A stretch of 64,000 nt of DNA from Trichuris trichiura. Its lineage: Eukaryota; Nematoda; Enoplea; Trichinellida; Trichuridae. Under the pieces are notes generated by a model. It saw only the letters and a program-made list of their open reading frames with translations, did not search any database and had not been told where the DNA came from. Below are positions 23,111 through 33,363 of this stretch, piece after piece (the stretch's first letter is position 1; each line of letters opens with the position of its first letter). Both the position numbers and the translations under genes were made by a program. Where the stretch lies: NCBI GenBank assembly GCA_037903355.1, contig JBAJFE010000014.1:6138001-6202000 (forward strand), given 5' to 3'.

Positions 23111-23858
23111 TGTCACCGATAATACCAAACAAGCGAAACGAACAAAAGGACAGAGACGCATTAAACTGAGGCTGACCGTAAGCCTTCATCGAAACTTTAC
23201 ACCACACTATCCTCATCTGAACCTCTGAATTTCTCCCACTGGTAAATTACTCTCGCTGAGGCTAGAATCCGTTGGGCTCCAAAGGCGTGAACATAACAAA
23301 ACAGAATGACTGTAACGCAAACGGTGCTGTTGGGAAACATTGCAAACAGCCCCAAGAAACCCGTCAGGTGCATGTCGCAAGGCGTGGACAGGCTAAACAC
23401 TAGCGATTACCACATTCTGCGTCAACCAAAACTTAAGCCCTATCACCTGCAGCAGCTGCACAGTTTGCTTGATGATAAATTTTACAGATTTCAGTTTTGT
23501 GAAGGGGCATTCGCAAAAATTAAAAACAGTGAGACCGATACTAGTAAGGTTTATCGATTAAAGTCTTAATTGAAAGGATTTGTTCCACAACGGAGTGTGC
23601 GCCGGGCCTGAAAAATCCCCAAATAATAACTAAACGTGAAATCAGTACTGGTAGAGTTAATACGTAGGAAAGAATGTTTGCACGACAAATCGTTGGCGCT
23701 TTGTTTTTAGACGAAGCTGTTTACCGAACACTACTACTTGCATTTTTTACGCGAAAAAGTGACACCGTGAAAGAAGATAAGCTCGTTGTACTGCACAATG
23801 GAGTACCGTACATTATTCGAAGTTTGTGAGGAAACATCCGGACAAGACATGTCGTAAC

Positions 23859-24173
23859 TGTAGCGGAGGCTGCGCACGTCCGCGACCCCAAAGCGGGCGC
23901 CAGCCGCTCGCGAAGGGCGTGTCGCTCAGGAAGGAGCGTAAATATTTGCGGTGCCGGCGGACGCCTGCGCTGGCCGCTGGCCGATTCTACTGACAGCCGC
24001 TGATCCATGGCTCTGTGCCAGCAGACTGACTAACGCGCAGGCCAGGGAAGTATAGATAAGGGAGTTGTTCGTTCTTGCTTGCTGCTGGTCGTCGGTGTTG
24101 TACAAGCTGTCGTGTCGAGAGTAAAGCGTTTAGCAACATATTTCTGTGTGCGCTTGCTGCTGGGTTTCTTACA
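23859..24173 (+). mobile_element. Candidate LTR of a retrotransposon
   Basis: A 315-bp GC-rich block begins TGTAGCGGAGG and ends TTTCTTACA, the TG...CA form of LTRs. It holds a TATA-like GTATAGATAAG at about 24048 followed by TTGTTCGTTC. The sequence after it (TTATGGATTGGTAGAAGAGG, GGCAGCCCAGAAGCTCCGAT) looks like a retrotransposon leader. No second LTR or target duplication was found. It differs from the Ty3 LTR at 32.3 kb. Confidence 0.4.
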
Positions 24174-24351
24174 GTAACTTATGGATTGGTAGAAGAGGAG
24201 TCATCGAGAGGCAGCCCAGAAGCTCCGATCTCACCCCCCATTACGTTGCTTTTCAAGCAAGCCATCGCGGTGAAAATGAAACTCTTCTAGATGAGCGAGT
24301 AGAAATGCATAATGTAATTACGAAAATTCGACCCTTGAAAACTTTTTACTG

Positions 24352-24394
24352 TGCGAAGCTTTCGGGAAGCCTCTGTTTCCGTCTTCTGCACAAC
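24352..24394 (-). ncRNA. Degenerate hammerhead motif
   Basis: The minus strand carries CAGAAGA (canonical CTGANGA with T to A), C, GGAAA paired with TTCCC, GAAA and GCTTCGC. The core change suggests inactivity. Confidence 0.5.
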
Positions 24395-24935
24395 AGGAGT
24401 CGCAGACAGCGCATGTTGTATTCCAATGGGCTTTGTAATTACTTTAAAGGACACAGTTTTTGGGAGAAAAAGATAAAAACAAATAAAATAAAACAGATAA
24501 AATGTTGAGCGGAGGAATAAGGGAAGTAGCGATAAGAGCATTCAAAAAAAACTAAACAGGGCTGTTTTTGCCTCAAAAATCGTGAATGATTATTGTTCAG
24601 CAGCAAGTGATTCATTTAAATGACAGCAGCTTGTGGCCCCTATACCGTTTGTCAAGGACACTGCTATACGAGTGTCCACGTTAATATGTGGATTATATTT
24701 TATGTAAGGAGGCTTCATCATCTTCTTAATCATAAACTAGCCCCCTCTGCAGAGCGCCTTTGCAAGCAGGTGGGCTGTAAAATGTGTTCCACGCTGTGCT
24801 TTTCCTGAAGCCTGAACTGACCGTTTTATTTGTTGGTTATATGTATAAACTCGTCCAGTATCCGCCTGTATCTTAGCAATCACAAAAGCCCTGTACTGTG
24901 TTTCTGACCTAATAAACGTTGTACTCTGCGTTCGA

Positions 24936-25124
24936 AGTTACAACACCATTGACTCTCGTGATCCCAGCGTTGGGGGCCGACCTCGTGATGGGATGGATTG
25001 TCCTCTGTTCAGTCGATTAACAGCATTCCTGTACCGAGTTAAGGATTTGAAATGCTCCTGACACCAGTATGCCAACGCGTTTCCTGTTTCCCCAATGAAT
25101 GAGGCCGAACAATCACATTTGATT
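24936..25124 (-). pseudogene. GIY-YIG endonuclease fragment of a Penelope-like element
   Basis: The minus strand reads IKCDCSASFIGETGNALAYW then CQEHFKSLTRYRNAVNRLNR and GQSIPSRGRPPTLG before a stop. The CxC...FIGETG...EH signature is that of the GIY-YIG domain in Penelope-like elements. The N-terminal GIY strand is cut by stops and the C-terminal half is missing, so it is dead. Confidence 0.75.
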
Positions 25125-26096
25125 TCCTAATCTACCCTAAGGCACTAATACTACTTCCCCCTTTTTCGAATGTTCTTCGCTACTTCAATTATCCTTCAAG
25201 TAATTACAATGCCCAGTGCACTACAATACCTGCTCTCTGTCACTAATCTTGTAATGAAGACGCGAACAGAAGCTTGCCGGAAGCCTCGTGCAATAAAAAA
25301 TTTGAGTGGTCAAATTTCCGTAGTTACATTTTGCAAGTCTATCGAATATCATCAAAACACCGCACAGTGTGGACAACCCGAGGGAAATGGTATGAATTGT
25401 TTCTTGTAAAGTTACTATTCATATGAACTAGCGTGCTGGCACCCACTTGGTTCCAAAAGTATATTAATGCAAATGATGGTTTAACTGAGGTAGACTAATA
25501 TCCTTCCTTGTATATTGCTGTTACCGCTATTCTTCAACTAATAAAATGTTTTTGGGATTTTGAATAATCTTTACCTAATGTTATGGTCCTTCGAACTGGC
25601 TACACCTACTCGTGATATACCTACAGTTTTAATCGCAGAAGCTTGCTGGCTAACCGTTGGTCATATGACCAAATGAAAAAAAGCTAACCGGTAGAAACGA
25701 TGTGCACGCTGTGGGCACTACGGAAGTTATACTTTCGGACATTAGGTTTCAGAAGGTTTTGGCTGATGCCTTATTTGAGCCTGCGCCTGAACGAACTTAG
25801 CAGTCTTATTATTTCTTTGGGAGCCACGGAAGCTTCTTGTTTTGACTTAGGCTTAAACTGAACTCATTGAAATACTTGTCACGGTTTCGGCACTTTGCTT
25901 CCTTCCCCGCAATGACGAGCACTGAAGTGTTGAATTCTGATGATCCAGTCAACTCACATGAAACTTCGGATAGGCAAAAGCGCTCTTAGCCTTTTTTCTT
26001 CTGATGTCTCACCGAAGAGCCATTGTTTTTATAAGCAATAATGATATATCAACATTATTGTACGGAAAAGCTACCCGTTCAAAAATTGTTTATAAT

Positions 26097-26140
26097 TGCG
26101 AAGCTTTCGGGGATCACCTGTCCCCGTCTTCAGCGCAGGT
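26097..26140 (-). ncRNA. Hammerhead-ribozyme motif, left arm of palindrome
   Basis: The minus strand reads CGCTGAAGA, C, GGGGA, CAGGTGA, TCCCC, GAAA, GCTTCGC. The core is intact. Confidence 0.75.
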
Positions 26141-26506
26141 TAGTGACAGAGAGTGCTGGCACGCCTCTTATGTGGGACTAGTGTTTTAAACCGCGGGAAA
26201 CTTGGGTCGTTTCAAAGGAGATGCGACATTATTTTAAAAAAAGGGGGGGGGGGTCAGGTAGTTGAGGGGACTGGGGGCGGCGGAAGGGGGGAACAAAGGG
26301 GAAGAAAGAAAGAAAGAGTGGGGGAAAAACTCCCCTCTTTCTTTCTTCCCCTTTGTTCCCCCTTCCTCCGCCCCAAGTCCCCTCAACTACCTGACCCCCC
26401 TTTTTTTTTAAAATAATGTCGCATCTCCTTTGAAACGACCCAAGTTTCCCGCAGTTTAAAGCACTAGTCCCACGTAAGGGGCGTGCCAGCACTCTCTGTC
26501 ACTTAC

Positions 26507-26549
26507 CTGCGCTGAAGACGAGGACAGGTGATCCCCGAAAGCTTCGCAA
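26507..26549 (+). ncRNA. Hammerhead-ribozyme motif, right arm of palindrome
   Basis: The plus strand reads CGCTGAAGA, C, GAGGA, CAGGTGA, TCCCC, GAAA, GCTTCGC. It is the mirror of the left-arm motif, with one G to A change that weakens stem II. Confidence 0.72.
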
Positions 26550-26600
26550 TTAAACAATTCTTGAACGGGTAGCTTTTCCGTACAACAATGTTGATACACA

Positions 26601-29600
26601 CACCCGTTAAGAGGAACTATGTTTTCAAAGCAATAGTGATATATATATTGTATAACATTCTTTCACTTTACCAATGATGAGGTCAGGTAGGTGTGCCCCT
26701 TCGCCAATTTTTATAATTAGTTCAGTGGCATCTTGACGCGAACAAAAGCTCCCAGCAATACCAGATAATTTGCGATTTCGTTGACGCGTCGATTGATAAG
26801 TTCGCGGTTGGATAAGTAGTTTTAGGTAAAATGAGCTAAAGAATCTTGGGCACTATTTACTCCTTCGCGGCATCCACTTTAAACCCTGTGCTCTATACTG
26901 CCTAATCGACCACAACGGCTCTGCAGACGCATAGAGTGACATTGACACGCACCTTTACTTTGGTAATGTGTCATCCATTCCCTGCTGAACAGCCGTTGCT
27001 CCACCATTTATTGAAATTTTCGAAAGCAGCTCCTTACTACGCACGCTGAGACCGGTCAGTGTGGAAGTTCACGAGATGCTGTTTAATGGTTGTCAGATCT
27101 TGTAACATCTCCTCCTCACCGCCATATCTACGTGAAACCTTTCTTCATAAACGTTGGGTCGTCTATCCTTACAGTTGGACAATTTTGTCATTAAGCTCAA
27201 AGGGCCAAATTCCGTGCTCTCTAGGATAAGCTTGCCTTGTCCATTCTGGGATTTTGCTATACATACAAAATCGTCATAGAGTGCCCATGAGACTGCGAAG
27301 CATTTTCTTAATTGCTTGACAAATGATACAGTCAGCAGGTCGAAGCGCTTTTGTTATTAATAATAAATCGATTAACATAAGACCGTAAACCAATGTTACG
27401 GGTAGGTAGGTCCAGAGAGATTCTAGTCGCTGTTATGGTTCTAACCACTCAGCAAGCGTTTTATAGCCGTTTCGATTGGCAACATTAGGACCTTCTGTTT
27501 TCTGAAAGAGTTAAACTGAGCGCCCAAGCATATGAAAAACTGCCTGGGCGGAAAACCAAAAGAAGCTAAGCAGCCAGTCGTCTACTTTCTCAAACGGCAG
27601 ACAGAACGAAAAAGGCGACTACTGGTTTACACAACGATGTGACTTCAAAACGTCAAAAGATTGAAGTTCCCGAAAAAGATGCCTCCCACAACGTGGGCTG
27701 CTAATGCTTGAAATTGAACTATTAACGCGAAAAAACAATGGCAGCCAGTAAAACGTGCAGAAACAATTAAGTGGCGGAAACTGAAATGACTAAGCACACG
27801 CTACATTGCAACAGTCCCTTCCACAAATGCTGAAAACGTCAGAAGAAATGTGAGAGCGACTAATAGGTATGGTACATGGTAAGGCAACTTAATAATTAAT
27901 AGAAACAAAACCAGGAGAAAAAACTCAATAATGAGGTACTGTTTTGAACTGAACACGCACTACCGGTTGCGAAGCAAAAAAACTTGAGGCATACGCAACA
28001 GCAGTTACGAAAGTAGAAGTAAGCTACCATTGGTACTTAGCCGTGAAGAAGCCAATGCATAAAAACTATATTGACAATTAAGAAATTCATATGGTGAACA
28101 AATGTTATATTAATACAAGTTAACGAAATCAGGGCCGGCAGCTATTCAAGAAAGACAACCATTGGTAGATTAAAAACAAAAATGGGAAAGTATTGCAATA
28201 AGCCCATGAATCGATAAGAAGATTGAGGTACTACTTCAGCACTACCGGTGCAAAAGAATTTGAACGACTACGCGGCTCCAACGAAATGAAAATAGCATGC
28301 CCAGTCTATGAATTATAGCAGAAGATCAAAACTAGACACTTACAAAATGAAAGATGAAAACGCAACATGGGCTGATGACCTACCAAGTGTATCCAGGAAA
28401 ATATGCAACTGTGCTGCTGTTAAATGCCTCACGAACTTATTTAATCAAAACATGAAGCAGAAACAAACGTCTTCAGGCTGGAAAATAAGCATGAAAGCAT
28501 TCCTAATTTTCACTCTACTGTCACGGTTCGTTGACGCGTCATTCGGAACAAGCAGGAGCTCATTAACCTGTGTTAAACCTTCGCTCATACGACAAATTAT
28601 TTCTGGTTGCGAGTTAGGTTTATCGTGAAAGGCTGTTTAATCCTGATCTTTTCATAGTATGTCGCGGAGCTAAAGTTCAGGAACAGTCTCAGCGCTTCCT
28701 GCGTGCCCGTTGAATCTTTTGTTGGCTCTTTTCTAAATGTTGAAAGCCTTCGAGTATCCATCGAATCTATCAAGCAAAATTTTGCCTGTTTATCGAGACG
28801 CTGCCCACAATTCCAGCCATCTCTCAGAACCTGATTGTTCCTACATGCGAAAGTTCAGAAGATCAAACAGGATAAACAATAAAAATTCTGTGCAGGTAGC
28901 AGATAAGGTAGTTGTGAAGTAGGCTTTAGCCACATTCAATTCTGTAAAGAAGTGCATTTCTTCTGATGGCCTAAATTTCGTCGCCACTCAGAAGGAGCCA
29001 CCTTTTCTTGACAGATACGGAAATGAGCCAAGAAAACACAGAAACGAGGAAGGCGGCAAAGATTAAGGTTACCGTTTTCAGTTCTTTGTTGCACTTGGAC
29101 AGATACGAAGGACCTAATCTCAATTGTATGAGGAGGGGCGGTAAAGAGCATAAAGTCAAAGCAAGATTTACTGATTACTAAGGAGGGCAAAGGTAAAGTA
29201 GTCGTTTTATTAGTCAACTTTTTGAACGTACAAAAAGTGCTCGCACTATTGAACAATGTTATCCGCACGCTGATTCAGTTCGGTCCTGAACCGCAGACTA
29301 GTGCAGCTCTTAGAACGACCTTCGCTACTCCACTGCTGCAATTAAAAACACATTGTGTCATTTCAGCAACTCTACATGCCCTGAATTCTACGCAATTAAA
29401 AAACACACAAGTCTGGTGTCCCTTTACAACCGGCTGTATGTAGCTCCAACAGCGTTACATCTCATCTGCGTGCGCAACCTAAAAAGCATTACTCAGCTTC
29501 TGACCTGCCAAAGGAGCTTCCATGTACCGAACGATAAAGACGTTTGCAGGGCATTAAAGCTAAATCAAATTTCTTGAAATGACTTCATGGTGAGCTATAA

Positions 29601-30410
29601 TATGAAGGATCTTTTGGGAAATTTACTGTTGAAATCACCTAAGAAGGGAAAAACGAAAAAATTAAGTCAGACGAACGATCGATTGAAAAGAAAAGAATGG
29701 ATAAAGTAGTAATAAATGAAGTTACATTTACGGTGATGCTGTCCGTTATCGCACTAAAAAGCTTTTCCTACACGCAGCTTTCGGAGCGAAGCGTGGTCTG
29801 TCGTCAACGCATGATACAAAAACACTAAAATAAAGGCACCAATGGAACAAACATACGGTTTAAAGAGGGAGCACGGCTTTTACAAAAAAACTCCATTTTC
29901 ATTTCAGTCCTTTGACATTAATGACGAACCAGCAAGAAGAGGAGAGCGAAATTTTAAAAAAAGTGAAATGAAGTGATGCTAGTAAAAAACAAATATTTGA
30001 AATGAAGCAATAGCAAACCAAACTGAAAGTAGGAATAAAATGGAGCTGAAACGATAAAATAAAACTAATTGAAACAGAAACAAAATTCTGAATGAAATCA
30101 ATAAATGAGACGTGTGAATAAATAAGTTTTAGAAAAGATAAATCGTGCTCCCACATTAAACCGGTCCCAAAAACAAAGGCAAAGTGTCTTCACGCGGACA
30201 CAGGAACCATGGCGGCATACTTTATGCTACAGTCAGGCTAGACGGTTGCTGCAGACATCTACACCTCAGAGCTTATGAAAGCAGCACAAATCGTACGGAA
30301 AAACGGTACAACTATGCGCCTTGCCAGTGTGATGTTGTTCTGCTGCACCATGACGCCTGACTTCGTGTCGCTTCAGCAGTCAAAGATATCTTCATCTTGT
30401 TGCCTCCCTT
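26601..30410. other. Non-coding stretch
   Basis: No gene or named element is recognised between 26.6 and 30.4 kb. A weak ribozyme-like remnant is possible at 29775-29812 on the minus strand but both boxes are poor. Frames at 28308-28628 and 28936-29268 lack any family signature and are not called. Confidence 0.4.
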
Positions 30411-30411
30411 A

Positions 30412-30452
30412 CACTGCTGACGACAGAACAAGAGCAGTTCCGAAATGTACGG
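30412..30452 (+). ncRNA. Hammerhead-ribozyme motif (family B)
   Basis: The motif reads CTGACGA, C, AGAAC, AAGAGCA loop, GTTCC, GAAA. One stem II pair is mismatched (A opposite C); both core boxes are intact. Confidence 0.65.
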
Positions 30453-30580
30453 TATAGAATTGTTCTGTAATTTCTCTAACAACTTGCTCATCTATTCGTT
30501 GGTAGAGCACTTTGAAGTTTACTTGCAGATACATCAAACAGGCCAAACCCGTGAACCAGAAGATCAACTATGAAATCTCT
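30412..30580 (+). mobile_element. Family B Penelope-type fragment with hammerhead, abutting Ty3 pol
   Basis: The block begins CCCTTACACTGCTGACGACA and runs to CCAGAAGATCAACTATGAAA. It is a close copy of 32846-33016 and, more distantly, of 57180-57310 and the terminus near 44.64 kb (CGTTGGTAGAG, TACAGATAC). Ty3 pol coding sequence begins immediately after it. Confidence 0.7.
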
Positions 30581-32275
30581 CTCCTCTTCGATATCTTTGG
30601 CGGATTACGACTCTAACCGATCACTGGCGATACTTTGCGATGCCTTGTCTATAAGAGATGGAGCAGTTTTAAAATATGTAAATGCAGATGGCACTCACGA
30701 GCCCATTTACTTCGCGTCTCGCGTGTTGAAGCCGTCGGAGCAGAAGTATGCGCAGGTCGATCAAGAGGGATTTGCGTTTCAAAAATGCAGGCGATTCTTT
30801 TTGGATCGGAAGTTTACCACATTCACGAATCATAAGCCGCTTTTGGGTTTCTCGCAACAGGGTAAGCCCATAAAAGACTTTATGTCCCCATGCATGAAGC
30901 CATGTAGTTTGATTTTGAGCAGCTACGACTATGAACTACGTTATTGCCCAGGAAAATTGACCGGTCTCGCGGACGCAATCAGCCGACTGTCAGTCAAAGA
31001 TGGTTCCGCTTGCGCTGAAACGATGCCACTCGAAGCTTTCATGTTGGAGGTAGAACCTCACGGTCCCGTCTCACCCAAAAACAACGCCTCAGCTATGGAG
31101 AGAGATTTGATTTTGTCCAAGGTGCGGACCTGGCTTATGTCAGGATGGCCACATAAGTGCTTTTCTGTGGAATTTGCCCCGTTCATTTCCAAAAGAGACG
31201 CATTCTCATTGCAGCGGGATAGTATCCTTTTCGGAAGTCGCCTAGTCATTCCGTTGCAACTGCGACATGAGATGCTAAGGATGCTGCACCGCTACCACTA
31301 GGGCGTACTAGCAACGAGAGCGCAAACGGGCTCGTACATGTGGTGGCCTGGTATGATCTCAGCCATTGAGAACATGATTTCCCACCGCTCCACGTGCCAG
31401 TCAGTACGACACTTACCGCCCAGAGAACAGATACATCATGGCTAAATAAAGAGATGGACCCATGGTCGCGTGTGCATATCGACTTCGTGGAGCCGTTTGG
31501 GGGTAGGTATCTCTTTGTGGCTATGGTCTCAGTTACTAGTCCGCCTGAAGCTAAGGTTTTGCCAGATATATCTACGTCGGCAGCGGTTAGATGCCTGCGT
31601 GAAATCTTTGTGACTCGAGCTCTGCCAAAGATTCTAGTGCCTGATAACGGGCCTGCTTTTGTCTCGGCTCCATTTCGCGCCTTCGAAGACGTTGCGGGGT
31701 TAAGCATCTCTACGCGCCTCCGTACCATCTAAATTCTAACGGACAAGCGGGACGTACCATTCAGACGCTAAAGCCCTACGAAAGCTATTGAACTATAATA
31801 TTGACATCGAATGCTGCTTGGCAAACGCACTTTTCGCGGTCCGCACTACTCCAAGCAGGGTCACAGGCCGTTCGCTGACGGAATCCCTCATGGGAAGAAG
31901 GTTACATAGCCCTTTGGACATGATGCTCGAGCACGCTGTTAGTGCAGAAATCGTGCAATCTCCGTTCGCTACGCACTTAATCACGTTTAAGGTAGGCAGC
32001 GCTGTGATAGCCGAAACTTCTCGGCCCTGGGTCCAGAGTGGCTAGGAGCAACTGTTGTCAGGCACCAAGGGAAGTATGTGTACGTTTTGCGCTGAGAGAA
32101 TGGCCAGTTAATACGACGCCGTCTGGACCACGTGATTAGGAGTCACAGAACGGATCTGGAACTGATGGCCTGTGGCTTCCATCTCTGCAACCGCTGCTTA
32201 GCCTACATCCAGCAGCTCTAGCGGCGATGCCCCGTCCGCAGAGACAGAGACGACGTCCTTACTACTTAAATGGCT
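30570..32275 (+). pseudogene. Ty3/gypsy pol remnant: RNase H and integrase
   Basis: The region starts with RNase H (SLAILCDALSIRDGAVL, PIYFASRVLKPSEQKYAQVD, HKPLLGF, CPGKLTGLADAISRL), which is open for 243 codons to a TAG at 31299. The integrase zinc-binding and core regions follow in shifted frames: HIDFVEPFGGRYLFVAMV, then LPKILVPDNGPAFVSAPF with the second catalytic Asp. The region of the third acidic residue is disrupted, and a C-terminal segment ends in an RRRPYYLNGYV-like tail near 32275. Gag, protease and reverse transcriptase are absent upstream; a family B ribozyme copy abuts instead. The order is that of a Ty3-type element of the kind often annotated K02A2.6-like. At least three breaks make it dead. 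Confidence 0.88.
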
Positions 32276-32559
32276 ACGTGTGTATAACTTGGTGGGAAGA
32301 AGAATTGTGTACGAGTGTACCTGCACACAGGACACCCAAGCTTGCTGTACTTCGCTTGCGATTCTGTTTGGTTGGTCAGTTCTGGCTTGCGCTGAGTGAA
32401 CTGTTATTTAGTGGGCCTTACAAAGAGCTTCATTCTCAATTCAATGCGCAGCTATTTATTGAGTTTTTAATGTGAATCCTGAGATCAGTGAATCATCAAT
32501 AAGAGGGATGACGACGCCACTAGCTTGCTACCGTTTAGCAATACAAAAGTGCTCTAAGC

Positions 32560-33129
32560 CAGGCATGTCAAACTGGCGATCTGAAGGCCGTACGTGGCCC
32601 TTTGCAAATACACTTGCGGTTTGTTAAAAGGATGCTGTGCAAAATGACTGAACAGTCGTAAGTAAATGTTCATCTCGAAAAGTTGTAACTTTTTTCAAAA
32701 TGTATTTGTTGTTGCTACATACAAATCTATATTGCCGTTTAAAATTCCGTTCCTTCGTTATATAACTTTGTTAATTTGCATTCATGAACATGGACAAACT
32801 ATATGTACGCACAGTGTGTATCTATGTATAAGGGACAAAAATAATCCCTTACACTGCTGACGACGGAATAAGAGCAGTTCCGAAGCGTACGGTATAGAAT
32901 TTGTTCTGTAATTTCTCTAACAATTTGCTTATTCATTCGTTGGGAGGGCATTTTGAAGTTTACTTACAGATACCTCAAACAGGCCAAACCCGTGAACCAG
33001 AAGACCAACTATGAAAAATGTTCTGCAGCAATTTCTACTAAAAAACTTCAGAAGGTCGCCTCTGCGGCCCTCATCATAACGTAAAGGTGACTATGCGGCT
33101 CTCACGGGTCCGTCAGTTTGACATGCCTG
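32560..33129. mobile_element. Non-autonomous hAT element with 8-bp TSD, carrying a ribozyme block
   Basis: The termini CAGGCATGTCAAACTGGCG and, inverted, CGTCAGTTTGACATGCCTG differ at one base. The 8-bp duplication CTCTAAGC flanks the element at 32552-32559 and 33130-33137. It is 570 bp with no transposase. Inside it, 32846-33016 is a family B Penelope-type block, so the hAT element carries a hammerhead motif as cargo or as a nested insertion. It splits the Ty3 LTR. Confidence 0.85.
32846..32892 (+). ncRNA. Degenerate hammerhead motif (family B) inside a hAT element
   Basis: The motif reads CTGACGA, C, GGAAT, AAGAGCA loop, GTTCC, then GAAG in place of GAAA. Stem II pairs (one G-U pair) but the second core box is altered. 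Confidence 0.55.
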
Positions 33130-33363
33130 CTCTAAGCTGTTTGCTGCGCTTGCCTGACTACAGAGGAGAGCAGTTCTTGCCGTAAAAAAGCAAATAAAAC
33201 TCACAATAACTAAATAAATAAGCAGATTAGTTTAACGATTAATTCGATTCGCACAAGCAGAAACGGCAAGAACTGCTTAAACTTTTTAAGCAAGCAGCGA
33301 ACTGCGTAACGTTAAAGTGCTTTGGCAGGCAAGAGAGAAACCGTGGCTACGGAGGTCTTACTG

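Larger units (their letters stand above)
24280..25400 (-). mobile_element. Penelope-like element remnant with inverted flanks
   Basis: A minus-strand GIY-YIG fragment (24936-25124) is flanked by inverted copies of one block: about 24290-24445 and 25180-25335, recognisable from their related translations (LFLPKTVSFKVITKPIG.. and MFFATSIILQVITMPSA..). A degenerate ribozyme motif lies at 24352-24394. The arrangement matches that at 44.2-44.7 kb. Confidence 0.65.
26040..26600. repeat. About 560-bp palindrome of two head-to-head ribozyme elements
   Basis: Sequence from about 26040 to 26320 reappears inverted from about 26325 to 26600 with few differences. The arms contain a ribozyme motif, a shared AAGGAGATGCGACATTATTT block, an 11-G run (26243-26253, C-run in the other arm) and GAAA/TTTC-rich stretches meeting at the centre. 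A 45-bp diverged direct repeat (GAAGAGCCATTG... and AAGAGGAACTATG...) flanks the structure. Confidence 0.85.
32308..33363 (+). mobile_element. Ty3 3' LTR interrupted by a hAT element
   Basis: It follows the pol end and a purine-rich GGTGGGAAGAAGAA. Blocks before and after the hAT insertion (CAGCTATTTATTGAGT, ACGACGCCACTAGCTTGCTA; then AATTCGATTCGCAC, GCGTAACGTTAAAGTG, AGAAACCGTGGCTACGGAGG) occur in the same order in the uninterrupted copy at 49.3-49.8 kb. Without the 578-bp insertion plus duplication it is about 480 bp. Boundaries are approximate. Confidence 0.6.

Noticed and set aside
22512..23161. Overlapping minus-strand frames up to 149 codons rich in Phe, Leu and Ser
   Set aside because: They are by-products of the purine-rich tract: low complexity, several frames open at once, no domain.
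26153..26492. Two similar 87-codon frames on opposite strands
   Set aside because: They are mirror images created by the palindrome and its G/C runs, not genes.
29775..29812. Possible minus-strand hammerhead motif
   Set aside because: The first box reads TTGACGA and stem II pairs poorly; too weak to list.
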